The position numbers and the translations under genes were made by a program. 64,000 nt of DNA from the NCBI GenBank assembly GCA_965218775.1, contig CBDCLS010000005.1, forward strand, positions 2,434,294-2,498,293. Reading direction: 5' to 3'. A model generated the notes under the pieces. That model saw only the letters and a list, made by a program, of their open reading frames with translations. It had not been told where the DNA came from and made no database searches. Shown piece by piece: positions 28,601-36,631 of the stretch (its first letter is position 1; every line of letters begins with the position of its first letter). Source of the DNA: CAUZIZ01 sp965218775. Lineage in GTDB: Bacteria > Acidobacteriota > UBA6911 > RPQK01 > JAJDTT01.

Positions 28601-28795
28601 GAGATCGATGGTCCCACCAGCGTGCTCTCCTCACTCCTCATGAAGGTTGACTTCACAGAACCTGTGTTCTCGATGCCGGACGGGGTGGGGGCCGTTGTGA
28701 CCTTCGACTTCGAAGTGTTGTCCCAGCCTCGCAGAGCTTTGAACCGCATTTCTTCCTTGAGTGCAACGGCGAGTGCAAATGTTACGACCCAGTAG
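25658..28795 (+). CDS. Large secreted repeat protein with IPT/TIG domain
   Basis: The 1045-residue protein has a signal peptide (FLLPFFAVGVLILVGTG), several repeated beta domains of about 100-120 residues (recurring IFLRKSDGTDL, VSGSGGFDTFDSNDRILS, LVFMNNTALDADVAITIFD), an IPT/TIG domain at about 775-865 (INAVSPSEAIGGGELEVSGSGF) and a C-terminal cohesin-like beta region. It is likely cell-surface or secreted, of unknown function. The GTG start lies only nine bases after the IS-C target duplication; the ribosome site agga spans that duplication and so survived the insertion, but the original promoter is now 2.1 kb away. Confidence 0.75.
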   Translation: MTKRRFLLPFFAVGVLILVGTGLQFGQPDTEKPPPYSRIVRFVLKSLQLGWMKDLAVQIAETPLLRAEARKRLAHIVPSFRAQLVPRGITNGQGNFLLTFPHTANGSAGGLKIRSSVTLINNAGVAAAGTIFLRKSDGTDLIVTTDQGTGSSFQFNLGPGEVFRIETDGSGDLETGWVEVVSDIPVSGSGGFDTFDSNDRILSTVGVADSPRGQSFLVFLDRTDGKNTGFAVANTSSKNDADVTLTLKRLDGTVVATTSILLGPGRQLPRFVPEAFPELDLDGFVGILKLESATEISVTSLRTRGTLLTSLPTAPFVEVAEPDEDDVPPLVFARIADGIFGTLDFETTLVFMNNTALDADVAITIFDTNGQPLELGFGEKSGSSFSVTVPAGCAVQLVSDGTTNPGAVGWVTAQSNVPVTGGAAFTLKDRQSGRVLSDVGIPSSVVTDNMSLFVRVDESIDTGIGITEPTGFPTEVRFRLYGQSVADPAASLLRRGPTINRSPDFLEQRILTFNGLEHKGLFVSELFPDVPEVAERRLSGRLEVQAVFDGIGPILKVPMGGITLTARGALLTSQPVADHKTFFSPHFYFVPATEIAGSSPGFCLAYNQRSGELPIAAAEFTIGDVSLDLSGLETDEVGTYVLNASGFLIMGTLFIAPREDGSVDFFTLVNLAGDGESNLFTGQITNLAGGGIRIKTETDPNVYLSDQSSLSLGAYLTNICFDSGILQMPAEAGSIEITERFESAPPNLFSETLAVPLQTGERLIAERTSTYLVESPVAGAPQINAVSPSEAIGGGELEVSGSGFSSSGANTVTLSNGSSMELTVLEANSTRLLTRVPQGVQSSMLMVETDGQNSNPYQVRVAFAPDAAVIPASRQAGDHTPLKIEIRQQRGSISLLDFSLTNSLGEWNLSGLSADQKVGELEVVFPELSSLSEPTVLDLIVESMSGEVAVINAIDPSEDEPETQFVIRIERASDRLTATSPEIDGPTSVLSSLLMKVDFTEPVFSMPDGVGAVVTFDFEVLSQPRRALNRISSLSATASANVTTQ

Positions 28796-29354
28796 ATTTC
28801 TCCAGGGAGCCCTTTTGGAGCCGCGCGGAAAACGTCAGACGAGCACGCCCGACGGCTTAGGGAATCGCGGCCGAGCACAGGACTTTCTGTTGCTGATCCT
28901 CTCTCTGATGGTGCTTCTTGGCGGATATGAGCTCGTGATAGGATGCAACGGCGAGGCGCCGGTTCCCAAGTCCTACACGGTCACGGACGGTCAGGAGATC
29001 AATAACAAGGGACGTCCGGTTCTGACCCCGGAACGGAGCCAGGCCCTATTATCCGAACATGATCCCTGTGTTACGGTTACATTGAAGAACACGGTCGACC
29101 TGCTCCCAAAGGTACAGTGCGAGGAGTGCGGAATGATCACCTGGGCGGTGCGGAGGGACAACGGTAACACGGTTACTCTAACCCCAATGGGGGATATCAC
29201 AAGCGTCGAAATCTGCCGGCCTTCGGACGCGCCGCCCGACCAGATCAAGCGGACGCGTGTCCAGCTTGTTGGGCCATATAAGGCTAAGCTTCAAGCGGGC
29301 CTGGCAGACAGGACGCGGCATGTCTCTATCCCTGTCATTTATCAACCGAGATAG
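28779..29354 (+). CDS. Single-helix hypothetical protein
   Basis: Starting at ATG 28779 the product is 191 residues with a basic N-terminus, one membrane helix (FLLLILSLMVLLGGYELVI) and a soluble C-terminal part with a CEECG pair of cysteines. It overlaps the end of the previous gene by 17 bases, so translation is probably coupled. No family recognised. Confidence 0.55.
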   Translation: MLRPSRFLQGALLEPRGKRQTSTPDGLGNRGRAQDFLLLILSLMVLLGGYELVIGCNGEAPVPKSYTVTDGQEINNKGRPVLTPERSQALLSEHDPCVTVTLKNTVDLLPKVQCEECGMITWAVRRDNGNTVTLTPMGDITSVEICRPSDAPPDQIKRTRVQLVGPYKAKLQAGLADRTRHVSIPVIYQPR

Positions 29355-29374
29355 CCGGATTCCTCCTGAGTGTC

Positions 29375-30109
29375 ATGACCTCGCAGTTCGCCATCTGGCT
29401 GGCACTTTGCCTTGTCGCAGGGATGCCGCTCACCGAACGGCTTTCAGGTCAGCCCCGTCTGGCCCGACGGGCTTACCTATCGGGCCTCTGGGGAGGGATT
29501 ATCGGCGCCCGTCTCTGGTACTCCTTTCAGTATGGTGACTTCGGTTTCGTCGGGGGCTGGGCCTCCTGGGGATTCGTCCTGGGCGGGACCGCGGGGGCGG
29601 TCTCGTATCTGCGAATCGCCCAGGGGAAATGGGCCTTCGGGGACTTTGCCGACTCGGTTGCTCCAGCTCTGGCCGGGGGCGGCTCTCTGATGCGCCTCAA
29701 CTGCTTCTCGATCGGCTGCAATTTCGGGAGTCCCACGGGCCTCCCCTGGGCGGTCCGTTATGGATCAGGCTCTCCGGCGTTCAGGAAACAGCTCGAAGAC
29801 GGATTGGTCTCGCAGGATGCGCCTCTTACGCTCCCGATTCACCCGGCGCAGCTCTACGAGTCCTTCGCCCTGCTGATCGCCTTGGGAGCGATTCTGCTGC
29901 TGAGATCGAAGAGATACCTCCTTCTCAAAGGGGAGATCTTTCTCGGCGGTGTCCTCTTCTATAGCACCTTCCGCTTCTTGGTAGAGTTCCTGCGAGACGA
30001 TGCTGGGGGCTACCATCCCCTCGGCCTGACCTTTGCCCAGGCGACTTCGATCGGCACCTTTCTGGTTGCCACCTTGCTCGTGGTCGGACGTAGGGTTGGA
30101 TGGCTCTGA
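29375..30109 (+). CDS. Divergent prolipoprotein diacylglyceryl transferase (Lgt)-family protein
   Basis: The 244-residue polytopic membrane protein follows the Lgt pattern: GLWGGIIGARLWY, then FADSVAPALAGGGSLMRLNC, GLPWAVRYG, IHPAQLYES and FRFLVEFLRDD. The bona fide enzyme attaches diacylglycerol to lipobox cysteines. Here the usual GRxGNFxNxE signature is replaced by MRLNCFSIGCNFG, and the HGG motif is replaced by a WGFVLGG segment. That places it in the cysteine-rich side branch of the family, which may use another acceptor. It is preceded by a single-helix protein and not by the genes that normally flank lgt. Confidence 0.72.
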   Translation: MTSQFAIWLALCLVAGMPLTERLSGQPRLARRAYLSGLWGGIIGARLWYSFQYGDFGFVGGWASWGFVLGGTAGAVSYLRIAQGKWAFGDFADSVAPALAGGGSLMRLNCFSIGCNFGSPTGLPWAVRYGSGSPAFRKQLEDGLVSQDAPLTLPIHPAQLYESFALLIALGAILLLRSKRYLLLKGEIFLGGVLFYSTFRFLVEFLRDDAGGYHPLGLTFAQATSIGTFLVATLLVVGRRVGWL

Positions 30110-30276
30110 GATGGGAGTTCGTTAGGAAGTTGCCATTGCTGGACAAGTGAGGTTGGGGGGGCGTAACTGAGACAGATTCTCAGGATGCTTTTGCGGGGAA
30201 GCAGAGTGCGGGTAATATCAAGAAGCTAAAGAGGAGTTGGGCAGCGTGCCTTCGCGGCTGGGATGGAAAGGACGCC

Positions 30277-30807
30277 ATGAATCAGGAGACCAAACAAGCG
30301 AGACTGGTACTGATCCGGCGGATCTTTATTGCCCAGATATGTCTGGTGGCGGCGTTCAGCATCTTAGCCATTATTGGTTACTTCTGGCACGTCGGTACCT
30401 TCTTTTTCGCAGTTTTTCTCGGTTCCCTGGGCGGCAGCATTGACCTGCTGAGACGGGTACGAGGAGAAAAAGCTGCGATCATTGAGGAGTTGGCCGCTGA
30501 CATGACTTCAACACTGATGCCAATCCTGTACGGTGGTCTGATGGCTGGGATAGCCTACTTGTTGTTCATGTCTGGGCTCCTCTCCGGCGAATCTAAGGAT
30601 GGCCTGTTCACGAGCAACCTCTTTCCAAACTTCACAAAACCCACGGCTCCGAAAGCGAACTTGATCAAGCGTTTCATGGACATGGAGCCAATAGGGATGA
30701 AAGATGTTGGGAAGTTGCTGGTGTGGTGTTTTGTCGCCGGCTACTCTGAGAGATTCGTCACCGGAATACTGAAACAACTCGAGCGGCGTAGCGAGGGTGG
30801 GCAGTAG
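30277..30807 (+). CDS. Membrane protein of unknown function
   Basis: A 176-residue protein with membrane segments at about 15-55 (IFIAQICLVAAFSILAIIGY; TFFFAVFLGSLGGSIDLL), 85-105 (LMPILYGGLMAGIAYLLFMS) and a weak one near 150 (LLVWCFVAGYSERFV). aagga lies six bases before the ATG. It is similar in look to stand-alone membrane proteins next to conflict or phage genes, but I can name no family. Confidence 0.6.
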   Translation: MNQETKQARLVLIRRIFIAQICLVAAFSILAIIGYFWHVGTFFFAVFLGSLGGSIDLLRRVRGEKAAIIEELAADMTSTLMPILYGGLMAGIAYLLFMSGLLSGESKDGLFTSNLFPNFTKPTAPKANLIKRFMDMEPIGMKDVGKLLVWCFVAGYSERFVTGILKQLERRSEGGQ

Positions 30808-30850
30808 CCGTTTCTTAAATCGAGGCAAGCCGCCATCGCGGAGAGAGTCT

Positions 30851-31432
30851 ATGCGTACGGCCTTCCTCATTTTGCGCTGCACCGTGTGTGCTTTGCTAAC
30901 GGCGGTCTTCTGTGTGGACGATCGGGCGAGCGTCTTGGCTTCTCGGACGGGAGAAGGTCCGGCGCCCGAATCCCCCCGGGTCCGTCTCGTCGCGGGAGGT
31001 GAGTCGCACCTTCCAGCCAGTCAGTGCCGCAAGATGATCGTCGGACCCGGCGTGAATCAACCGGATCCTTTCCCCGGATATAGGGGGTTCGTCGGTTGGG
31101 AATCTCCTGTCCGTCTCCGAGATAGGAGCATGCTCCTCACTTTCAACGCGGGTTATTGGCATATTTTGCCCCCACGCTCCAGGTACTGCCGGACGGCACT
31201 CTGGTGTGCCACTACGGCTGCTCCAACAGACCATGGATTCCTGATTGATGATACTTACGGATACTCGCGGAGCTGCTTGATGCCGGATGGGTCCGTCTAC
31301 ATCGCCTATATCGAAAGCGGCGGCCACCGCACTCCCGATGCGCGAAACAACTCGATCTGGTCAATCAAGCTTAAGGTTCGACCCGACCATTCCGGAATCG
31401 AGCCGCTGCCGGTCTTGAATAGTGAGCAGTGA
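30851..31432 (+). pseudogene. Sialidase (BNR-type) remnant with frameshifts
   Basis: A well-formed start (ggagagag before ATG 30851) and signal peptide lead into a typical exo-sialidase N-terminus, GYRGFVGWESPVRLRDRSM. The homology then jumps to another frame for about 18 residues (QVLPDGTLVCHYGCSNRP, about 31170-31225) and back to the first frame for the tail (FLIDDTYGYSRSCLMPDGSV, AYIESGGHRTPDAR). Blades between these pieces are missing. The gene therefore carries at least two frame changes and internal deletions and cannot make an active enzyme. An intact sialidase lies at 46322. Confidence 0.75.
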
Positions 31433-31439
31433 ACAGTGC

Positions 31440-31533
31440 CGGAAGCAGCTGTAGCGAAGAGTGCCGCGAACTGTTGGTCCGCCAGTTGAACGGAGCCAGG
31501 TCCGACAGTGCCGCGAACGACTTGACCCGTTAG
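31440..31533 (+). repeat. Dispersed repeat, family P, copy F (left part, split by IS1380)
   Basis: Two sub-repeats of agtgccgcgaac followed by gacttgacccg match copy C at 43640-43695. The copy continues after the IS at 33224 (right part). Confidence 0.7.
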
Positions 31534-33223
31534 CCCGGATTTCTCAAGGAGAAAGCCGAAAGGGCGATTTTAGTCGATTTCTCGACGCCGGTCTGGGTCA
31601 AAGGCGCCGCTGAGGGCGGTGCAGAGTACGACAGGCGTCGTGAGGCCTGTGTCGAGCGCGGAAAACCGGTTTTTCAGACACACCTCAGGCGCCTCAGTTG
31701 CAGACGGCTGGGATTTCCGACTTTCCTTGGCTCAACCGAGCTGTTGAAGCTGGGCCAAGGCTTGGGCATAGAGTGCTTGGTAAGGATAACCCTCGCTCAA
31801 GGACAGACTCACCCGCCGGACACTGACCCGAATCTGGCCTCCTATCTTCAACAGTTTGAGGCGAATTGTCTGGCATTGCGCCTTCGCCCACTGGGTCCCC
31901 TTCAAAGCGACACGCCTCAACGTGTGCAGCAGATTATAGGCCACCGAGGAGAACCACAACCGCAGCTGATTGCTCTTGATGAGGTGCGTCGAGGTCCGAT
32001 CGGCAAACAGCTCCAGCTGCTGTTCCTTGATCCGATTCTCCGCCTCCCCTCGCGCGCAGTACAGCTGCTCGTACAGCTTTTGGGCGGGCCACCGCTTCGC
32101 TCCCAGCGAGGTGACGACAAAGCGGGGATTGGATCCCTTACCCGTGTACTCGGCCTTGCCCACCACTCGCCGCTCTTGACTCCAGCTCTTGTGCGTCTGG
32201 TAACGAAAGTCCTTATAGACTCGGGCGCTGCTGCCGCTCGCTTGTTGAAGCGCCTGGGCCTGTTCCAGCTCCGACTCCAGGGTCCCCTCTAAGCGCTGAT
32301 TGCGGGCCAGACCGAAGACGTAATCCACTCGATGCTCCTCACACCATTTCATCAACGCCTCGCGCGCAAAGCTGCTGTCCGCCCGCAGCGTAATGCGGAC
32401 CTTCGGCCACTTCGCCCGCAGTTGTCCCACGATCCGCTCCATCTCCTGGACCGCTCCTTCGGAGCCATCCAGATTCGACACCCGCAGCTTCGCCCCCAGC
32501 ACATACCCCTCGCAAAACACATACAGGGGCAGGTAGCAGTAACACCGGTAGTAGCCATGGTAGAAACGACCCTCCTGCTCTCCGTGCAGCGGATCATCCG
32601 TCGCATCCAGGTCCAACACCAGCTCCTTGGGTTTCCCGCCTCGCACCCGAATGAACTGCTCCACCAAAAATGCTTCCACCGCCGCTTCATCCACCGGCGT
32701 CTTGCGATATTTATCCTGCGTCACCGAGGACAACTCCAAACGATTGAGTGTGCTCTTGCCCGCACACGCCTTGCCCCGATCCGCTTCCGCTCGCCGATCC
32801 CTCCCCAAGGGATCTTCCTTGCCGACCAACACCGCCATCAGCGGATCCGTCCGTAGCTCCTCATGATCGTTGAGATCCTCATAGCCCAAGGCCAGTCCAT
32901 AAATCCGCTGCCCCACCAGATCCTCCACACTGAACTCGGTGAAGCGAGGATCCCGCCGGTCCCCAAAGCAGGCGGCCAAGCCGCGAATGAACCCATAGCG
33001 GTTCTCCACCTCCCGTAACAGCAACCCTCCGGCGTCTGAAGTGATCTGTCCCCCGTTGAATTCTGCCTCGACTCGGCGACCCTCCAGCCCTTGAAACTCC
33101 AGCTTAGAAGCGATACACTCTGTCGTCATAGTAGTCAGCTCCTTGTGTTTGTTAAGTCTTTGTTAACACAGACTTTATACCACATTGAGCTGACTGCTTT
33201 TTCTTATCCTTGAGAAATCCGGG
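31534..33223 (-). mobile_element. IS-B, IS1380-family element, complete, copy 1
   Basis: A 1690-bp element with 17-bp perfect terminal inverted repeats (cccggatttctcaagga) and a TTAG target duplication at 31530-31533 and 33224-33227. IS1380-family elements make 4-5-bp duplications and have ends beginning CC, which fits. The transposase gene is intact. It inserted inside a family-P repeat. A second, disrupted copy starts at 61967. Confidence 0.93.
31732..33129 (-). CDS. IS1380-family transposase
   Basis: The 465-residue protein matches IS1380 transposases: N-terminal GGQITSDAGGLLLREVE, then YEDLNDHEELRTDPL. The catalytic core has Asp in LDLDATDDPLHGEQEG (about residue 180), Asp in ITLRADSSFAREALMKW (about 249) and Glu in CARGEAENRIKEQQLELF (about 362). 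It is intact and almost identical to the truncated copy at 62162. It catalyses cut-and-paste movement of IS-B. Confidence 0.95.
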   Translation of the reverse strand: MTTECIASKLEFQGLEGRRVEAEFNGGQITSDAGGLLLREVENRYGFIRGLAACFGDRRDPRFTEFSVEDLVGQRIYGLALGYEDLNDHEELRTDPLMAVLVGKEDPLGRDRRAEADRGKACAGKSTLNRLELSSVTQDKYRKTPVDEAAVEAFLVEQFIRVRGGKPKELVLDLDATDDPLHGEQEGRFYHGYYRCYCYLPLYVFCEGYVLGAKLRVSNLDGSEGAVQEMERIVGQLRAKWPKVRITLRADSSFAREALMKWCEEHRVDYVFGLARNQRLEGTLESELEQAQALQQASGSSARVYKDFRYQTHKSWSQERRVVGKAEYTGKGSNPRFVVTSLGAKRWPAQKLYEQLYCARGEAENRIKEQQLELFADRTSTHLIKSNQLRLWFSSVAYNLLHTLRRVALKGTQWAKAQCQTIRLKLLKIGGQIRVSVRRVSLSLSEGYPYQALYAQALAQLQQLG

Positions 33224-33320
33224 TTAGCGGTATGACGCCAAGTTTCGAGGAGAGAGCCGGAGAACGGCAAGATTTTTGCTAACCCCGACAGAAGTTCTTT
33301 CTCGAATGGGGTCAGCGCTA
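33224..33320 (+). repeat. Dispersed repeat, family P, copy F (right part)
   Basis: Continues the split repeat: gtatgacgccaagtttcgag, gagagccggagaacggcaag, then ttctttctcgaatggggtca, matching 43719-43810. Nothing else is visible between IS-B and the next gene. Confidence 0.7.
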
Positions 33321-33331
33321 CTGGGGGTGGC

Positions 33332-33727
33332 CTAGGCAGAAAGGGTAGGTTGACGTTCTCCCCTGACGTAGCGAATTACATCAATGGTGTCGATGATGAG
33401 GGAAAGACTGTTGACCATGACGATGGCGATGAGAGCGTAGGCAAAGAGACTTCCAGGTTCGGCAAGAGGCACCCGATACCCCAGCCAAACGACCATGGGT
33501 AGCCACAAGGCATGGCCTAACCCGAGAAGCCTTACAAAGCCTTTTTTGGAGAAGATCCAGGTCTGCAGAAGTGCGCCCGCCATCAATCCTCCTAACACAA
33601 CCCGGGCCTCCAATGTCTCGAGAAAGATCAGGGCGGGGATCAGGTTCACCGAGAACAGGAACATGACCCAGATCACGATCGGTCCGGGCATGGAGAGGAC
33701 AGCTCTGAAAAACTCGAAAACTCTCAT
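33332..33727 (-). CDS. Four-helix small membrane protein
   Basis: 131 residues with four membrane helices (IVIWVMFLFSVNLIPALIFL, VVLGGLMAGALLQTWIF, ALWLPMVVWLGYRV, LFAYALIAIVMVNSLSLII). Its ATG overlaps the stop of the upstream TIM-barrel lipoprotein gene by four bases (ATGA), so the two are translationally coupled. Family unknown. Confidence 0.7.
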   Translation of the reverse strand: MRVFEFFRAVLSMPGPIVIWVMFLFSVNLIPALIFLETLEARVVLGGLMAGALLQTWIFSKKGFVRLLGLGHALWLPMVVWLGYRVPLAEPGSLFAYALIAIVMVNSLSLIIDTIDVIRYVRGERQPTLSA

Positions 33728-35352
33728 CCGTACCGGATCCAGACCCTCAGCTCCTCCAACGTGACCGGCTGGGACGGATCCTCAGTTTCGGGACGCTGAA
33801 CTGTGACCTGAAAGGTGTTCTTTCCGCGGCGCAGATCACGGGTTTCCCACCCTGACCATCCCGCGTCCTCGCCCGTCATGGCTCGGGGTCGTGGCTGGGC
33901 ATGTCCATTGACCTGCCAGGAGATCCGGTCTGCGCGGGTGGCCGGGTCCCATCGCGTCTGGACCTCGATCCGGGCGGCCTTTTCGGGACGATCGGCGATC
34001 TTCAGACCCAGATCGTAGCGGGCCGGACCGGACTGGGTGGTGAGGGACAGGGGCAGCTGTCCTGGCCACAGGGTCTCGTTCATGTAACCGACCCGCTTTC
34101 GATCCAGGTCGATCTGATACATTTTGTCCAGGTGGGCCAGACCATCCGGATCCCCGATCTCGGAAAGAGAACCGTATTGGTTGGTGGGATCCAGGAAGTT
34201 GAAGGTGTGCAGGCCGTCCACGCCGGCGTCCCAGAGCCGGTAGGCCGCGCCCCGGATCGCCTCGACATGACTAAAGACATGTTTCCAGCTGAGGCCGCCG
34301 TAGACCGGGATCCCGTGGTCGTGTCCCAGCTGGACCCATTGCTCCACTGGAAAGGAGTAGGGAAGCGATCCGAAGCCTGCGATCAGGATGTCGACCCAGC
34401 CCTGGGCGACCCACTCTTCCACGTCGAGTCCCACCGAGAGTGCCAGGGTCGGAGAGTCGGGCACTCGCATGGACAGTAGGATGGGCCGGCCTCGCTCCTT
34501 GCCACGGTTGTCCAGGACCTGGCGCACCTGATGGATGAAATCGGTCATCACCGGGAGGTGGCGCCTCTCCTGCCCGTACTTGAAGAGGAGGGGGTGGCGG
34601 CACCAATCCAGCTCGATCCCCTCCAGGTCATAACGGCGGCTGGCTTCCTCTACCACTCCCAGAACGCGCTGCCTGACCTCGGGCTGGGCATAGTCGAAAG
34701 CTGGCCAGGAAAAGGAGATGGGCCCCATGGAGCTATTCCGAAACTTGTCGATGGTCCGCTCTCCACCCGCGCCCCAGTACTCAAGCAGGGCAGTGTGGGG
34801 ATGTTCGCTCTCGCCCTTGATCCAGGGCAGGAAGTTCTGCTGAAATCGGTCGGAACGGATCCTCGACTGGAGCAGCTGGGGGTTTTCCAGCTTGAAGGGG
34901 GACCAGTACTGGAGTCCGGAGTAGACGGCGCAATGGACATCGTTCATGCGGAGGGAGAAGAAGAACTCCATGCGGTTGTCATGGGCGAACTTGAGCGCAG
35001 GTTGGACTGGGTCCGGCCCCAAAACCTGGATGTTTTCCCCGGGAAGTTCCCAGTGGGGGATGGTTGCAAATCCACAGTGGGCCAGACCGTTGACATGCGT
35101 GCCCTTCAGGGCATCCATTCGCTGGGACAGGTACTGTTGGACCGAATCGTATTTCGAGGGCCAGTTGGGCCGGCCCATTCCCTGAGCGATCCCGGCCAGA
35201 TCATCGGCATCGTTGTTCCAGATGATGCGCCGTTTTCTGGGCAGTTCTTCCGGGGGTATCTGCTCTCGGCTGCAGCCGGATCCACCAGTTAACAGGGTTG
35301 TGGCCGTGGCGGCGGTCGCCGTCCTCTTGAGGAATCGTCTCCGGTTCTCCAA
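33724..35352 (-). CDS. Tat-exported lipoprotein, glycosidase-like TIM barrel
   Basis: I place the start at a TTG (35350-35352) with ggagagaaca before it. This gives MENRRRFLKRTATAATATTL, a twin-arginine signal, with a lipobox-like GGSGCS just after; the open frame extends upstream to 35553 without such features. The 542-residue product resembles the protein at 20261: DADDLAGIAQG, YDLEGIELDWCRHPLLFKYG, ILLSMRVPDSPTLALSVGLD, YGGLSWKHVFSHVEAIRG and VDGLHTFNFLD. A C-terminal beta domain (about 440-540) ends LEELRVWIRYG. It is probably a glycoside-active enzyme anchored in the periplasm; substrate unknown. Confidence 0.75.
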   Translation of the reverse strand: MENRRRFLKRTATAATATTLLTGGSGCSREQIPPEELPRKRRIIWNNDADDLAGIAQGMGRPNWPSKYDSVQQYLSQRMDALKGTHVNGLAHCGFATIPHWELPGENIQVLGPDPVQPALKFAHDNRMEFFFSLRMNDVHCAVYSGLQYWSPFKLENPQLLQSRIRSDRFQQNFLPWIKGESEHPHTALLEYWGAGGERTIDKFRNSSMGPISFSWPAFDYAQPEVRQRVLGVVEEASRRYDLEGIELDWCRHPLLFKYGQERRHLPVMTDFIHQVRQVLDNRGKERGRPILLSMRVPDSPTLALSVGLDVEEWVAQGWVDILIAGFGSLPYSFPVEQWVQLGHDHGIPVYGGLSWKHVFSHVEAIRGAAYRLWDAGVDGLHTFNFLDPTNQYGSLSEIGDPDGLAHLDKMYQIDLDRKRVGYMNETLWPGQLPLSLTTQSGPARYDLGLKIADRPEKAARIEVQTRWDPATRADRISWQVNGHAQPRPRAMTGEDAGWSGWETRDLRRGKNTFQVTVQRPETEDPSQPVTLEELRVWIRYG

Positions 35353-35490
35353 TGTTCTCTCCAAGTGAAGTCTGCCCAGTGACGGAGTTTCTGGCGTCGC
35401 GTCAAACGCTACCCTGCCGCTTACCGGGCTGGGCCTCCGGGGCTGACGACAATCTATCACACAGCTGGATGGTTTTCCCTTTCTCGGGTT

Positions 35491-35521
35491 CGTAGCGGTG
35501 GTCTCCAGGCCGCCGTCTCCA
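35491..35521. repeat. Family R half-repeat
   Basis: cgtagcggtggtctccaggc and the bases after it match one arm of the repeats at 7426 and 54520. It lies in the 545-bp gap 35353-35898, which also holds a family-P fragment (35543-35590: ggccaagttccgaggagaga) and a tandem repeat at 35699. No gene was seen in the gap. Confidence 0.65.
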
Positions 35522-35698
35522 GCCTTTGCCCCCGCCCTGCCCAATGAGGCCAAGTTCCGAGGAGAGAGCTGGACAACAGCACAACCTCCGCCTGTCCTAG
35601 ACCTGAAGTCGCCTCGAAACGATCCGGCGGCTGATCCGGTCGAGCGGCTCAGCGAGACGCTGAACTGCGTCCAGGAGCAGCCGCCAGGTCCTTTGAAA

Positions 35699-35733
35699 AT
35701 CGGAAGTGATCGGAAGTAATTGGAAGTGATTGG
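35699..35733 (+). repeat. 10-bp tandem repeat, about 3.4 units
   Basis: Units of the form atcggaagtg follow one another with one or two changes (atcggaagtg, atcggaagta, attggaagtg, attgg). An A/G-rich stretch (aaaggcaaaggcaaag) follows. Confidence 0.7.
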
Positions 35734-35898
35734 TAAAGAAAGGCAAAGGCAAAGTCAGAGGCAGAAGCAAGGGGAAGGGAGGATAAGGGTTTCCCTTGAA
35801 ATGATCGTCCTCCAGCTGGTGGCGGCGCCGACCAGAAGCTACAATTGTGGAATCCAGTTTCTCAGTCGTGAAGGCTGGAAGGGGATGATGAGGTAGGA

Positions 35899-36597
35899 GT
35901 GATCTCAAACGATTTCTGGATGCGTTGGGTGATGATTTTCGGAGTCTTGCTCACCGCTGTAGAAGGCGGTTGGGCGGGCGCTCCGGCGACTGAAGACTCT
36001 GAACCGGATCTCCGGGTGGTTATCGATTCAGAAGGGATTTCCGCAGGTGGACCCGATTGTCTGAAGCTACCGTTCAATCGAATGACCGCACTTTCGTTGC
36101 AAATCACCAACAAGATAGAGAGTCGGTCGACTCTGCAGATCAGCGGGACCTCGCGGGTCTTCGGTCTGGTCCCCTTCAAAATGGCTGTCGAGCCGCAGTC
36201 GCAGGTGCGTACAGTATTGGAGGCTGTACCCCTCTTGACCGGAGAGATCGAAGTGGCTCTTCTTCTCAAGATGGGAACGCAGCGGCGCACGGTTAAGCAG
36301 CGATTCTGCGTGTCGCCCACGGGTCGCTTGCTGATCAGAATTCATGACGGCGACGATCGTGTGGTCTCGGCTCGGCTCCAGGTGACTGGATCTGATGGCC
36401 GCAGCTATGCTCCCGATGGCGTTTTAGAGAGTCCCTTTGAAACCGATGGACTACTTGAGTTGGAGCTCCCTGCAGGTAAGGCAGTCCTCGAGTATGCTCG
36501 TTCCGGTGGGCGGATCCCATCCTCGCGGAAAGAGAAGGTGGTCAAGGTCGAGATCCCGGTGGACAAAACCAAGGCGCTGAACCTGCGATTGCCCTAG
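35899..36597 (+). CDS. Secreted hypothetical protein
   Basis: Drawn from GTG 35899 (232 residues); ATG at 35920 is an equally good start and leaves a cleaner signal peptide (MRWVMIFGVLLTAVEGGWAG). The mature part is beta-rich without known motifs; the middle RTVLEAVPLLTGEIEVALLL and end VPVD-like segments suggest an Ig-like or carboxypeptidase-regulatory fold (LLELELPAGKAVLEYARSG). Its stop codon is part of a 13-bp-stem palindrome. Confidence 0.6.
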   Translation: MISNDFWMRWVMIFGVLLTAVEGGWAGAPATEDSEPDLRVVIDSEGISAGGPDCLKLPFNRMTALSLQITNKIESRSTLQISGTSRVFGLVPFKMAVEPQSQVRTVLEAVPLLTGEIEVALLLKMGTQRRTVKQRFCVSPTGRLLIRIHDGDDRVVSARLQVTGSDGRSYAPDGVLESPFETDGLLELELPAGKAVLEYARSGGRIPSSRKEKVVKVEIPVDKTKALNLRLP

Positions 36598-36621
36598 TAC
36601 GCTGTGTTACAGCGTACTAGG
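36593..36621. terminator. Perfect 13-bp-stem palindrome between convergent genes
   Basis: cctagtacgctgt pairs perfectly with acagcgtactagg around loop gtt. It contains the stop codon of the plus-strand gene and lies 11 bases from the stop of the convergent gene. The same palindrome core occurs at 43692. It can act as a bidirectional terminator, but may be a mobile palindrome. Confidence 0.65.
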
Positions 36622-36631
36622 GGCGCCGCCG

